DNA of 64,000 bases from Mercurialis annua (taxonomy: Eukaryota; Streptophyta; Magnoliopsida; Malpighiales; Euphorbiaceae): the NCBI RefSeq assembly GCF_937616625.2, contig NC_065571.1, positions 47,539,651 to 47,603,650 of the forward strand, read 5' to 3'. The notes beneath the pieces are model-generated. The model was not told where the DNA came from, did not search any database, and saw only the letters and a program-made list of their open reading frames with translations. Positions 1 to 12,425 of the stretch are shown here, one piece after another; within the stretch, counting starts at the first letter, position 1, and every line of letters begins with the position of its first letter. Both the position numbers and the translations under genes were made by a program.

Positions 1-1286
1 TGTTCACAAACCCAATCTTTCGATCCGGTGTACGATAATCTCACTCATAACCGAATGAGGTTATCCAGTCGATAGAAAAGATATTTCCTAGCCGAATTAG
101 GTGACAAACTCCATATTTTTCAAAGCTTTTTATAATAGAAATCTGTCATAAATCTGGGCGAACGGTCCTCAAAATCCGTTTAGCTCACAATAACAAAAAA
201 TTAACATTTTGCATCAAAAAGTAAGAAATGCGACACACATGTGATGGAAAGAGTAGTCACTATATAATAAATGGATTAGTATAAATCCTTTTCATAAAAT
301 AATACTAAATAATTATATAACACACACAAAAAATATTTCAGATTGAAGGACATAATTTTTAATTTTATTGTTGGAAATAATTGTTTTATAACGGCCAAAT
401 GCATGGTCCTTTTCCTCTTACCAATCTCAGCATAAAATCAATCAAGATCTAATTAATACAATAACCATATATAACTAAAAGATCTTAATACTACATACTA
501 ACATATAACTATAAATAGAAAAACAGTACTAAAATAAATAGAAAAACAAATTACATAATTTATAATTTTTAAAAAATATTTGAAAATGAATTTATATAAA
601 TTAATTAAAATATTTAGTACCAAATATTTATTTTTGATGAAATCATTCTCATTAATTACATAAATGTCAATATATAGTATACAATGTTTATTTTAATTTA
701 CTGACTGATGTATATTTTATCTTGATTACGAGCATTTTACTGGCATACATGTTCAAAAAAATTAAATATAAAAATAATAATTTTCAAAATTTAAAATTAA
801 TTTGAAATGTTTATTTTTCTTAATTTCTAAGTAATTTGTTATATTACAGTGAAAATTTTAAAATTGCTACGCGTCCAAGTTGGCGTTTGTGTTGACTGTA
901 GCCGTTACTCACAATAAAAACGCCACGTTTAATCAACCACCTCTTACCCAATGCGCGTTCTGCATCTTACTCATGAAATAGAGGAACAAACCACAAAAAA
1001 AAACATCCTCCAAATTTTAATAAAATGTATATTTAGTACTTATAGTGCTCAACTCTTGCAAATTTTACTCAAATAGTTGGTATTTTTCATACTTTTGAAG
1101 GGAATACGTTCGCAATAATTTATCAATCGAGAAAACATTTTAAATTTAAATAAGCATGAATCATTTATATATCATTCTTAATTTATAGTTAAATCTAATT
1201 TATCAAAAATTTCCACCTCATAAATACATAATCAATTACAACTGAAAAATTACATGTTTCATTTATATAGAATATAATTTAAAATA
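1..1286. other. AT-rich intergenic DNA
   Basis: No coding region, RNA gene or clear repeat boundary was recognised here. The sequence is strongly AT-rich, with short low-complexity tracts. Confidence 0.5.
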
Positions 1287-1789
1287 GGGTTAAATGCAAA
1301 TTTATACACCAACTTTGACCTAATTTGCAATTACAACATAAACTTTTAAACTTGGCAATGTCAGTAATGAACTTTACCCTTTTGGCAAATCGATTCACCG
1401 ATTATTTTCCAGGACAATTTTGCTGAGTTGGAAGCCGGAAAGAACACGTATACTGACACAATGGATTTCAGTATTTACCACGTAATTTGGCACGTTTGCA
1501 AATGAAATCACAAACTTTAGCGTAATTTGCAATTGCAACACTAATTTTAAAGTTTTAACAAAAACAAGCATCAATTTTTATTTTTTGGCAAATTGAAACA
1601 CCGTTTATTGTCTAACTTGTCAGCCTACGTGGCAATTTCGACTTCCAACTCAGCTGAAATGTCCCGGAAGAATATCGGTGTATCGATTTGCCAAAAGTGC
1701 AAGGTTCATTACCGACATTGCCAAGTTTAAAAGTTTATGTTGTAATTGCAAATTAGGTCAAAGTTGGTGTATGAATTTGCATTTAACCC
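1287..1789. mobile_element. Mutator-type MITE with perfect 9-bp TSD
   Basis: A 503-bp non-autonomous element begins GGGTTAAATGCAAATT and ends with the near-perfect reverse complement. The terminal inverted repeats match for more than 100 bp; for example, the block reading ACTTTGACCTAATTTGC recurs inverted at the other end. It is flanked on both sides by the 9-bp direct repeat TTTAAAATA (1278-1286 and 1790-1798), the target-duplication size of Mutator-like elements. No coding capacity was seen. Confidence 0.85.
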
Positions 1790-1798
1790 TTTAAAATA

Positions 1799-2450
1799 TA
1801 TAAATAAATTGAATATTTTATTTATTTATACGATTATAAACTCTCTCTTTTCGAACATCAAGAAAAACGATTAAGAACCTGAAACGTTCAGGTCACTAGA
1901 TTTTCATAAATTTGAACAAATCGAACACCCGATTTAAATCAAACACTATAATCTTTATGTTTCAAACCAAACTATATAACCATTTTCAATTCTATTTTCG
2001 GCGAAAAATGTTGGCGCCTCAATTACCGATGAATTTCGTCACTAATTACAAAATTATTGTCCGTCGCTAATTTGTAGTTTTCTAAGTAGTGTTTAGAAAC
2101 TGATCGTCCGGCTTTCAACTATTATTATCTCAAAATATTATATCAGTAATTCTCTGATTTATCACGAATTTGTAGACATCAGTCAAATGCAATTTAAGCG
2201 TAAAATTTAAATATAATTCTAGATTTCTCTTAATATATATTCTCAATAAACTTGAATTTAAATAATTTTAAATTTATATCTACCATAAAAACATAAATAA
2301 TTTGAATAAAAGTTAGTCGACTCAAAAATTCAAAACATCAAGTACCAAATAGAAATAACAACAAATCCGAAGTACAAATCAGCACTTAAACCAAAAAGAA
2401 ACTTCTCAGCACTAACCGCATAGTCCTACTACTTCCTTACCATCCGCTCC
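1799..2450. other. Upstream region of the tetraspanin gene
   Basis: This is an AT-rich intergenic and promoter-proximal stretch. A possible CACTA-transposon terminus lies at about 2000-2091: it ends AAGTAGTG, preceded by the subterminal-like motif CCGTCGCTAATTTG. No partner end was found. Otherwise nothing was recognised. Confidence 0.4.
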
Positions 2451-2459
2451 TATATAAAC
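2451..2459 (+). promoter_or_regulatory. TATA box of the tetraspanin gene
   Basis: TATATAAAC lies 66-74 bp upstream of the ATG at 2525. With initiation about 30 bp downstream, the 5' leader would be about 45 bp and CA/CT-rich, typical of plant genes. This is a sequence match only. Confidence 0.65.
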
Positions 2460-2524
2460 ACTCCAACTCCTCTCTCCCATATCACTTTTCCAAATTTTCT
2501 AATCATCCAAACACCAAAAAGAAA

Positions 2525-4236
2525 ATGTTCCGTTTAAGCAATAACCTAGTCGGCATCCTAAACTTCGTCACCTTCCTCCTCTCAATCCCAATCCTCGGCG
2601 GCGGAATCTGGTTACGCAACCACGGAACTTCCGAATGCGAGAAGTTTCTCGACACGCCGATCATCGTACTGGGCGTGTTCTTGATGCTGGTTTCGCTAGC
2701 CGGGTTGATAGGCGCGTGTTGTCGGGTTTCGTGGCTGCTATGGTTTTACTTACTGGTTATGTTTCTGTTGATTGTGTTGCTGTTTTGCTTCACGATCTTT
2801 GCCTTTGTTGTGACGAATAAAGGGGCGGGTAAGGTTCTGTCGGACCGGGGGTATAAGGAGTATAGATTGGGGGATTATTCGAACTGGTTGCAGAAGAGAG
2901 TTGGGGATGGTAAGAATTGGAATAAGATTAGGAGTTGTTTGGCTGATGGGAAAATTTGTTCGGATTTTAATCAGAAGTATTTGAATGATACTGTTAATGT
3001 GTTTTATGGGAGGCACTTGTCTGCTATTCAGGTTTGTAAATGTTCTCTCTTTTTAATTCAAGTTTCTTAATTTTTTTTTAAAAATTGAATCATTTTTTTA
3101 CTATTTGACCTTGAATTTGATTTTTTGTTGGTTTTTTTTCTGGGAAATTGAATTATGGGTTTTGTTGGGTTCTTTTAGTTGATTTGAGATCTGTGATTTT
3201 TTTATTTGAATTCAAAATTTAATAGATTTATTGCGGTGGTTTTCTTTGGTTTGAATTTTGAAAAGGAAAACAACTTTTTAATTTAAATAACTGACTTTTT
3301 TTTATTTGGAATCTGATATTTTCTTTTGCTTGAATGATTGTGGGCTATTGGAATTTATGAACAGTATGATTCAAATAAGTGTGCACACTGATTCAGCCAA
3401 CTTTTAATCTTTTTAAAGTGTAGGGCATAGTTTTTTTGTTAGATTTTTTCATAAAGGCTTTGAATTTGAGGATTTTGTTTTCTGGTATTTACTTTTACAT
3501 ATTCTTGCAACTTTTAATGGCCTGTTGGAAAATAATTATGCAAGGAAAAAAGAATATTGGATAATCAATATTTTTATGGTCATTGGATGATGAGGAACTG
3601 AAATTAAGTTTATTTGTTAATCATTTGTATAATCATGCCAATTGTTTCCAAATTTTGATTCTGTTTCTGGAAACATTTATTATGAGATCTAGAGAATATA
3701 TTTATAATTCATTCTTGTTTTAGCCATATTTGTTCAGCGTTTCAGTTACTAAAACTAGCAAAATTTTCAAAAAATGGATGATTTTTCTATTCAAACAAAC
3801 TGATTTCGCATTGTTTAAACTTCACAAGATAGGGTTTCTTACATTTTGTGGCTGAATGTAGTAATGTTAACTAACATGAATTTACAGTGCTGGATTCTGA
3901 TAAATTGATCTGTTTTGAATGCAGTCTGGTTGCTGTAAGCCAGCAGATGAGTGTGGATATGATTATGTAAGTCCATCAAACTGGACACCAAAAACTACAA
4001 ATTCAACAAATCCGGACTGTGCTCTATGGAACAATGAACCGAAAACTCTTTGCTTTAACTGCGATTCATGCAAGGCCGGACTTCTCGACAACCTCAAGAG
4101 AGACTGGAAGAAAGTTGCTGTTGTCAACATTATCTTCTTAATCTTCCTCATCGTCGTCTACTCCATTGGATGCTGCGCGTTTAGGAATAACCGAAGGGAC
4201 AACAGTTACTCTTCCGGATGGAAGAATCACCCTTGA
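2525..4236 (+). CDS. Tetraspanin, TET8/TET9-like
   Basis: Two exons (2525-3031 and 3925-4236; donor CAG|GTTTGT, acceptor GCAG|TCTGG, phase 0) encode a 272-aa protein, the usual length for Arabidopsis TET7/8/9-type tetraspanins. Four membrane helices are visible: about residues 8-28, 45-67 and 72-96, and a C-terminal helix at about 233-257 (VAVVNIIFLIFLIVVYSIGC). Between helices 3 and 4 lies the large extracellular loop with the plant hallmark GCCKP and further paired cysteines. The intron falls just before this motif, as is usual in plant tetraspanins. Membrane-proximal cysteines (GACCR near residue 64, GCCAF near the C terminus) are candidate palmitoylation sites. Tetraspanins organise membrane microdomains, and TET8 marks plant exosomes; that role is inferred here from family resemblance. 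Exon 1 is markedly GC-richer than its surroundings. The frame is intact. Confidence 0.93.
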
Positions 4237-5457
4237 GAGGCGGATCGAGTCAGAGATATTGTTATATTAGTTCAGTAGCTATAGCATGAATTGGTATTAT
4301 GTTCATGTACTATTATTATGTAGTAGGATTTAAGTAGTTAGGCAGCTTCTGTTTATTTGCTGCACATTCTGCTTTTATGTTCTGTTTTTTTTTATTCTCT
4401 TGTATAGCATTCTATATGTGGTTTATTTTTTTTAACTTCTTATTAGAAGTTAGAACACCCTGGATTTATTATTTATCTCCTGTGTGCCTGATTTCTTAAT
4501 TATGGCTTGGTCAGGGGTTTCAGCTTTAAATTATTTATCTTTTATATTATATTTTGCATGATATGAAAAATGAAAATAAATCTGTAAAATATTTAGAATG
4601 TTAATCGTGTTTTTTAAATTATGTAAAAGTGGTAAAGTGTCAATTATTTTTGAAAGGAAGGAATATTTTATTTTTCTTTTGTTTGATAAGTATATTTATT
4701 TTTATCTATCACTAAAAAGCTATGTATAAACAGATTAAAAAAAAGTAAAATACTCTAAACAAAAATGGTCAATTAAAATAGAACATTTAACAAGAAAAAC
4801 ATTGCCGAATAAAATAGTTGAAGGTGAGTAATTATGGGTAGGACAAAATGATAAAGCTTGGTCCCATTGCTTTATTTTCACATATATGCCATGTGTTAGG
4901 TGTGATGTGAATTATAGTGGCCAAAATCTGAAGAGGAACTTAATTGAGTGGTTGATTGTAGGTGAGAACTGAGAAGATAAGGGGACAATTCACTTGCAAA
5001 AAAATCTCCCCAAGGATGATTTCATATTTGAACTTCTGTTGGTGAAAAATTCTAGATGGTTGGTTAATTATGGATGTCGAATTTAAATTTATAGATAGTT
5101 AAATTATTTCTTTAGAATTTAAATTTTGAGTGTTTAAACTTTTCAAAACATATTATCTGAATGTTTTAAATTTTCAAAATATATTATGTTGGCTTGCGGG
5201 CGGTCCACATCCCGGGGTTTGACAATGATATTAAGTTTCGGCTCAGTAGAGTGAGTCCTCGTCACAAAAAAAAAACACCAAAATTGAAAATTGCAAAAAA
5301 TTCAAACACTATTAATGTAATTTTTTCTAAAATAATTTATTTCATTATAATTTTAGTATTTATAAAATTATCTTTATATTTTTATTATTTATACATTTCT
5401 TCCACATTTTGTGTCCTTTATTTTTGAAAATATTATTTTTCGAAGTCCCTACTCAAC
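4237..5457. other. 3' flank and intergenic DNA
   Basis: This stretch holds the 3' untranslated region of the tetraspanin gene, then AT-rich intergenic DNA. A SINE-like fragment may lie at about 5190-5276: a GC-rich body containing CATCCCGGGGTTTGACAATG, closed by an A9-10 tail. Its 5' part is not recognisable and no target duplication was found. Confidence 0.4.
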
Positions 5458-5854
5458 TAAGAGTGAGCAGAAACCGAAAAAACAAATCAAACCGACAAAT
5501 TTGGTTCAGTTTGAATTGATATTGTAAAATAAATTCTCATTTTCAATTTAATTTGGAGCATAATAAAAAATTCAGTCATGTTTTAGTGTAAACTGATCCG
5601 AACCAACAAAAACCGACTGGTTTCGTTCAACACGAAAAGTTATTTTTTCTCAAATTGGTTTGTTTTCTAAAAAGGGTCTGGCTTGGAAAAAGAAAATGAA
5701 ATACGAACAACTATGCTGGTCGTAATAGATCGACTTTCATGCTAGTCCTTGCTCCAGTATGATTGTATAAAAGTTTCATTTTAGGGAAGGACGGCTCGGT
5801 TTTCAAAATTATAATAATTTCGGCTCGATTTGATTCAGTTTAAGCACACCCCTA
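5458..5854. mobile_element. hAT-like MITE (degenerate)
   Basis: The left end reads TAAGAGTGAGCAGAAACCG and the right end reads GTGTGC-type, inverted (GCACACCCCTA). Both ends carry the GGTTCGG/CGGCTCGG-type subterminal sequence seen in plant hAT elements, including the full hAT element at 31090-36131. No transposase is present. The terminal repeats are imperfect. An 8-bp target duplication is only suggested (TACTCAAC and GACTCAAC). Confidence 0.5.
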
Positions 5855-6124
5855 ACTTTGACTCAACTCCAGCCCTCTCCTCTGTATGATTACAGTGTTC
5901 CGGTACAAGAAAAGCTTGAGCTTTCTTATGAGTGTTTCTGCATTGTTTTCATATCAGTAAAGTTCTTTATGGTCTGTTTGGCCAAAATAAAAATCTCATG
6001 AATAACATTTTTTTCAAAACATATTTCTTTTCCTTTTTTATCTAGAAGAACATTGTGTGGTATGTTTTATTGTATTCTTAATTACACTTAAGGGATGGTA
6101 TTACATTCTTGATCAACATGAGTT

Positions 6125-8159
6125 CTATGAAAGAAGTAGTTCTTCCAATTCGGCATTATGATTCTTCTTCTTTTGTAGAGAATCATCGACAATCGCTCGT
6201 ACGATTCTCGACTCATCATTTTGTTGCTTCACAAGCATATTCTTCTGAATTTCTTCATGGTCTTTCGCTTTACCCCATAGCACAACATATAAACCAATTA
6301 TCACAGCTAATGCACCAATCAAGCTGAGCAAAACAAAATAAACACACATAATTATAACTTTTCATTAGAACATATCGTCGTGATATTAGACGTAGCAGAA
6401 ACTAAATGAAAAAAAAATCAGTTAAACTCTATGAATGCGAGTATGAAGACGTACTATTACTAATTACCTCCCCAAATATGTCTGCTCATGAAGAAATATA
6501 GCAGATGATATTGCTACTATAACAGTGCACAAAGGATTGAACATTGCAGAAAAGAGAGGCCCTCTTTTAGAAATGCACCATGTTTGAAGGAAAAATGACA
6601 CAGCCACTGCTACTCCCTGCTCGAAAAGACGACAAATTGACCGAATTCTATACAACGCAAATGAATCTGAAGATCTTAGTATTGATAATTGCTTACCCCA
6701 AATAAACAAACACCCATTTCAAGATATGAATTCAAATTCCAAACTGCAGCATCTTTCTCCACAAAAAGAGTAAATGCTGCACATTCTATTGTACCCAAAA
6801 AACACATCCAGGCAGTTGAATACAAGTGATCATGACAGATGACTGAAATCGGGACCTGCTTCAAAAAATTTAATCAGCAAAACGAAAAAAAAAGGATTAA
6901 TTAAAACAAGAATTTAGTTTTAATTACTTGAATAATAAGCCAAAGCGACCAGAAACAACAGCCTCCAGTGAGAAGTAGGCATCCCAACACCCAATTGCTA
7001 CCTTCAGGATTGATTAACAGTAATTCTGAATTTAACAGTTCAGGGCCTTTGAGTAAAGCCATGCAAATGGCTCCACTTATACACAAGATTGTACCACTAA
7101 TCTTCGCTATACTTCTTAAGCTTCTGATATTTACTTTCTCCAGCCTAATAATATCAACTCGATCAGACACAGACTGTCGCAACCTCGATCCAACTGGTGC
7201 CATTAATTTTCAGATTGAAATCACTAGTTAACCCAAATTAATTTGTTAGTTAAGTTCTAAACATTATAAATCACATTTTCAATGTGAGATATACTACATT
7301 ACTACTTACTCCCTTTAAATTCGCAATGTTCTCGTTGTGATAGGTCTCAAGTCCAAACCACTCGTGTATTATGGTTCACCCGCGCCCACTTTTCCTCAGA
7401 CCCGGCTCAACACTAGCACCTAATCCGCTTTGATACCATGTGTAACATTCCGGATTCAACTGATCTAATTAACTTTCATATTCAAACCACTAGCTAGCTT
7501 TAGTCTAATAATTAAATTCTAAACATTATAAACCATCCATACTGTTCGCATTTTCTTTCATGTGGAATGTTACACAAACTGTGATTTCTTGAAACTAATA
7601 ATCTGCTTGACCTAAATGAAGTAATAATACTAATATCTTTATACAATTTACCTTAATATGGCTGACAAAAGGAATGTGATGGCAGGGGTTATATTAGGAA
7701 TTGCACCAGCTGCAGTAGGAGAGGCCAGATTTAGTCCTTCAAAATAGGCATTTTGGTACACTGCTATCCTGCAATTTACATCGACCCTAAATCAGAACAT
7801 TAATAAAAAAAACAGTCAGTAATTAACATAAGAAAAATACCCAAAAAGAGAGGCAAGAAAAATCCAAGAAAAACCCTTCAATCCCAAAGAAGAACTTCTC
7901 CTGCCAAAAAAACAGAGAAAATCTAGAGAATTTTAGAGAGAGATTAGAGAGAGAAATTGTGTTAGTGAGTAGAGTACCTTGCTGAAAGAAACGAGAGAGA
8001 AGCCATGAGCAAAGTTGCAATTGCATGCTTGTAAACAACAAACACCTTTGGACTCAGTCCTTGTAAGAACACAGCTTTACTGAAGAGATTGAGCGCTGCA
8101 TATACAGATTGTACGAAAATCATAGTTATTACTGGCTTGTATGCTTCTACCATATCCAT
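6125..8159 (-). CDS. WAT1-related (UMAMIT-type) transporter, copy 1
   Basis: Seven exons on the minus strand: 8159-7978, 7900-7841, 7768-7652, 7144-6928, 6855-6697, 6616-6468 and 6323-6125. All splice sites are GT-AG, giving 360 aa, the normal family length. The start MDMVEAYKP is chosen because the paralogues begin there; an in-frame ATG at 8228 would add 23 aa. The protein has two EamA domains (about 10-150 and 185-320) with ten predicted helices. Family hallmarks visible are YQNAYFEGL after helix 3, NPL in helix 8 (AMFNPLCTVIV) and EQTYLGSLIGA before helix 10. WAT1 is a tonoplast auxin/amino-acid-linked transporter and UMAMITs export amino acids; the substrate here is unknown. The closest recognised family resemblance is to Arabidopsis At4g28040/At4g30420-type proteins. 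Intron 3 (507 bp) is much longer than in the minus-strand paralogues (65-88 bp) because of inserted repeat DNA. Confidence 0.9.
7205..7580 (-). repeat. Retrotransposon-derived insert in intron 3 of WAT1 copy 1
   Basis: This stretch accounts for the enlarged intron. Read on the minus strand it contains TGGTATCAAAGCGG, close to the tRNA-iMet primer-site consensus TGGTATCAGAGC that follows many plant 5' LTRs. Two related flanking blocks (about 7210-7310 and 7460-7575), both containing a motif like TAAATTCTAAACATTATAAA, bracket it. This suggests a small terminal-repeat retrotransposon remnant. No coding sequence is present. The boundaries are approximate. Confidence 0.45.
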
Positions 8160-9647
8160 TATTTTTGCTTCTAGATGAATTCTTGGGATTTGAACAAGAT
8201 ATATGTGTAGGAATAATTGTCGGTACAAGTATTTAAGTTTGGGATGCTCTGTCTCTGTGGTCTAGCACCGTACGAGCCATAAATTATGGCCGCCGAAAAC
8301 CACAAAGTAAGATGGGTTGGTTAAAATTAGAGGTGAAAAGGTACTCGCGACTTGCTCCAGATTAATTCGAAAAGAATTCAAAATCGGTTTGGAAAATTTG
8401 AGTCGAGTTCGATTGAATTTCTGATAGAAGTAAAAATACTTATATTTTCTAGTTGTTATTTATGTTGATTTTGCATATTTATTTATATTTTTAAAGCATA
8501 AAAAAAGTGAAGTAATTATTTAATAGATCTATGTTGAAATCGGTAGTTGAATATCATTGAACTAATTACATCATAGTTGAACTGATTTGAGCAGTGAATT
8601 AATTTAGTGGGTCCATATAAATTGATTTTGTTAGAGTTGAAGGGACGCCAAATTTGGTATACTTGCTTACACAAGTTACAATATTTTATGTTAATTTCTT
8701 TTAAGATGCTATCTAATAAATATTTCTCTCGTAAAAGAAAATCTAATATATTCTAAAGAGCGAAAGTTCGATTTTCTTCGATTTCGAGCGTAAGGGACGG
8801 TGATCTTCGGTTTTTAGCCGGATATCATCGTATCTTAACTCGTTTCTTTCAACGTTTTGTTGTTTGTTTGAATAAATTACTCCTGTTTTTGGAGTTTTGG
8901 TGTGTTTTTGTATGTTTTGTTCGTGGTTTCCTGTAGATTCTTAATTCGTTCAAAATTTTTCAGTGTTTGTTCAAACTTCAGCTTCACGTTTCTAAAGATT
9001 CAAGACTTTCTTTTCATCGTTTGAAGTATCTTACCGGCGGAATAAGTGGCTAATAGAAGTTATGGGATACAATCGGTGCTAGGGAATTCTTCACACTAGA
9101 ATTCATCCTCTTTTTAGTCACCTGTTAAATTTGTATCTTTAAATTTCTATTTTTGTTTCGTTTCTTTTTGTAGATCGATATAGGGTTTCAGTTGTTTTTA
9201 TTTTTATTATTTTGATCTACGATGTACTACGACGGTAAGATATAATCTGTTAATCTATCAATATTACTAAATATTAATATTATTTTATTACTTAATCATT
9301 TAAAAATAGACCTAACTCTTTGGCTTTTTTTACGATTCAAATTATAAATCATTAATTTACTTATTTTTAGTATTAATTATAACCGTTCATTCAAATTAAA
9401 ATAACAAAAATTAATATACTTTTTATATTGTTATATTTATCTTTTTATTATCAAATTTTTTAAATGTAAAATGATATAATGAGTATATTTAATTTTTTTA
9501 CATTTTATTTTAAATACATGACTATAATTAAAATTAAAAATGAAAAACGAGCTGAAAATTTTAAAAGTTTAATATCATAACATAACATAAAAGGGCGAAA
9601 AGTCAAAATATTTTCGATGATTAGGCCTTATTTTAATCAAAAAACAT
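8160..9647. other. Intergenic DNA upstream of WAT1 copy 1
   Basis: The promoter of WAT1 copy 1 should lie at 8160-8350 (read leftwards); a TATA-like TTAAATA occurs near 8235. The rest is AT-rich. A CT/GT-rich segment at 8760-9230 resembles a gene leader or repeat, but no open frame supports it. Confidence 0.4.
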
Positions 9648-10548
9648 ATTTAAATAGGGCTTTTTACACAAACAACCTACTTTGTCAAATTTTTAACTTT
9701 TATACGGATGCAGGTTTGGGTTTTCTAAACTACCATGTGCGGGCTGAATTATAACTTTTATACGGACTCTATATATTAAACCCTAACAGCATACAAATCA
9801 TAATTTCATTTATTTTCTCTCTTCTCATCATTCAATTCTCTCTTCCTCTCAGTTCATCTTTCTCTCTCTTTTTTTACCGTTCGCCGTCTTCCGCTGAGCC
9901 GTCCTCTGTTTCTCCGCTCCTCCGTCATCGTTCTCATCATCGTCTCCGTTGTCATCTTCGTCAACGCCATCATCTCCTCTACTCATCGTCGTCATCTATT
10001 TGATTTCAGATCTATAATTTACTCATTGTTCTTCTTCTTCTTCTTCTTCTTCTTCTTTTTTATTTTCAGATCTACAATTTTTTTTACTGTTTTTTCACCA
10101 TTAAACATGTATAGAGATTATATTTTAAGAATACAATGCTAATTTCATGTTATGTAATATAAATTTATGGTTATATGGAATAAATTTTTGTTATTTCTGC
10201 ATTTTTTTGTGTTTAGTTGTATTTTTGTGTTTTTTTACTCTGCAATTCGATTTATTGATGATGGTTGATTGCTGAAATATTATAATATTACAGTGTTGTT
10301 GATTTTATGTTGATTTTGTGTTGATAATCAGTTCGTATTTCCTTAATTTTAACATTGAAAAAATTTATTCTAAAAAAAAATATTAACAAATTAGATAATT
10401 TTGTGCGTGAAATAAACTAAAAAAAATAAAATTATAATGAGATTAGATAAGGATATGTTAGCATTATCATGTTGACATGTTGTTGATTTCTTGTTGATAT
10501 TTTATCGATTATCACAATTTTTTAAAAAATTATGTTTTATTTTATTCC

Positions 10549-11070
10549 TTATGTTTATTCGTTGTTGATTTATTGTTGACATTATGTTAATATGTATTTC
10601 AACTTTTTTTGATTTTCAATTTTATGTTGACATGTTGTTGATATACTGTTGATAACATGTTGATTTTTCAGTCATTGAAAGAAAAATAAAGTTAGTCTTA
10701 AATTGATATATTAATGAACTATTGATATGTTTTTGATAATATGTTGATTGTTTTTAACTTAAATCAATCAATGTTTTCATTTTACAAACATCTTGACTAA
10801 ATTAGCATTAATTGTTGATTCACTGTTGATTTATTGTTGACATTATGTTGATAAATATTTCAACTTTTTTTGATTTTCAATTTTATGTTGATATGTTGTT
10901 GATATGCTGTTGATAACATGTTGATTTTTCAATCATTAAAAGAAAAGTAAAGTTAGTCTTAAATTGCTGTATTGATGAGCTATTGACATGTTTTTGATAA
11001 TATGTTGATTGTTTTTGGCTTAAATCAATCGATGTTCTCATTTTACAAACATCTTGACTAAATTAGCATT
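10549..11070. repeat. Tandem duplication (two units of about 261 bp) inside the foldback element
   Basis: Units at about 10549-10809 and 10810-11070 both end in CTTGACTAAATTAGCATT. They share the internal landmarks TTTATTGTTGACATTATGTT and ACATGTTGATTTTTCA, with scattered substitutions. The unit itself is rich in TGTTGAT heptamers. Confidence 0.75.
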
Positions 11071-12221
11071 TATTGTTGATATCATGTTGACATTATGTTG
11101 ATAACTTGTTAATATGATAGTAGTAATTCTACTAAAGAACAACAAAGGTACAAAATGTTTAAAATAAATGAATCAGATAAAAATATTAGCAGAGTAAGTA
11201 ATCAAAACAATATGAAAAAACAACAACAATAATTCAAATGAAAAAATAAAATTATTCTTACATATAAAAATAAAATTATATTAAATATACACCAACACAA
11301 CAGTTCACAAATTAAAAAAATCTATTTCAAAATATTTTTTTTCCTCAATTCTCTTTGCAGCTGCTCACTTTCTTCAAAAGCACTTGTATAATTGTTTTGC
11401 ATTCCACCTCTCATACCTAACTAAATTTCGACAAAGACAGTTACGATACAGTTTAATTTCATCCAACGAAAGTTTATTTCACAGACAATATTATCTTATT
11501 TGTCAATGTTCAAATAAAAAGAATCAGTAGATATCAACATAATATCAACATAAAGTCAACATAAAATCAACAACACTGTAATATTACAATAATTCAGCAA
11601 TCAATCATCATCAACAAATCGTTCTGCAGAATAAAAAAACGCATAAATACAACAAAACACAAAAAAATGCAGAAATAACAGAATTTTATTATATAAAATC
11701 ACAAAATTATTTTATATAACATGAAATAAGTATTAGTTTGTTTAAAAATACTCTTTATACATGTTTAATGGTGAATCAACAGTAAAAGATAAACATATTA
11801 TAGATCTGAAAATAAAAAAAAGAATAAGAAATTTCAGATCTAAAATTTCTTACAAAGGCGGAACGATGGAGGCAAAACGGCGGAGGCGGAACGGCGGAAG
11901 CGAAGGAGTAGAAATCGTGAATTTTTTTTCACAGCTCAAAAGAATTTACTGTTATATAAGCAAGAACGGTTGAGATAATGATGAAAATGAGAGAAACAAG
12001 AGGAGTCGTGCAGTAATGGAGATAACACACAGTAAAATCGTGGAGAAGAGAAGCGAAAATGGCGGAGAAGAATGGAGAAACCGCCAATTGAGAAGGAAAA
12101 TAAGAAAACGGTAAAAAAAAAAGAAATCCAAAAGAAAAGGTTAGGTTTTATAAAATTGATGGTGTGAAAAGTAAAGATATAGATTGGGCCGTATAAAAGT
12201 AAAGATTAGCCCAAATCCTGT

Positions 12222-12235
12222 ATTTTATATAAAAA
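12222..12235 (+). promoter_or_regulatory. Candidate TATA box for WAT1 copy 2, inside the transposon terminus
   Basis: A TTTTATATAAAAAG-type motif lies about 190 bp upstream of the ATG at 12426, in the last 20 bp of the Mutator-type element. It is the best TATA match in the short interval before the gene. If it is used, the transposon supplies the core promoter. Transcription start data are needed to decide. Confidence 0.4.
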
Positions 12236-12363
12236 GCTCATTTAAATATGCAGCCTTTAAATCAAATTGAGATATAACCATTAACATCTCTATCATGTTT
12301 TTTTTCAATCCAAATTAGTTCAACTCTCAACAACAACATATCAATGAAATCTCCATAGCACAA

Positions 12364-12409
12364 AGAAGAAGAAGAAGAAGAAGAAGAAGAAGAAGAAGAA
12401 GAAGAAGAA
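12364..12409 (+). repeat. (GAA)n microsatellite in the 5' leader
   Basis: About 15 uninterrupted GAA units end 17 bp before the ATG of WAT1 copy 2, so they are probably in the 5' untranslated leader. A CTT run (about 10027-10058) occurs in the inverted left arm of the neighbouring foldback element. Confidence 0.8.
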
Positions 12410-12425
12410 AAAGAAAAACTGAAAA

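Larger units (their letters stand above)
9657..12239. mobile_element. Mutator-type foldback element, 2.6 kb, perfect 9-bp TSD
   Basis: The element begins GGGCTTTTTACACAAAC and ends TATATAAAAAGCTC. The two ends form long inverted repeats of roughly 690 bp. Inverted pairs include the block around 10060-10110 (TTTCAGATCTACAATT...ACCATTAAACATG) against 11760-11815, and 10280-10330 (ATTACAGTGTTGTTGATTTT) against about 11560-11580. It is flanked by the 9-bp direct repeat ATTTAAATA (9648-9656 and 12240-12248), the Mutator target size. The centre carries a tandem duplication and many TGTTGAT repeats. No transposase frame is visible, so it is non-autonomous. It lies immediately upstream of WAT1 copy 2. 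Confidence 0.85.

Noticed and set aside
1889..2091. A small CACTA element between CACTAG at 1889 and AAGTAGTG at 2091
   Set aside because: The left end does not match the right end beyond a few bases and there is no 3-bp duplication. Only the right terminus is plausible.
8160..8228. A 23-codon N-terminal extension of WAT1 copy 1
   Set aside because: All paralogues start at the MD-x-x-E position, and the extension has no counterpart. Similar upstream in-frame ATGs in copies 3 and 4 encode unrelated residues.
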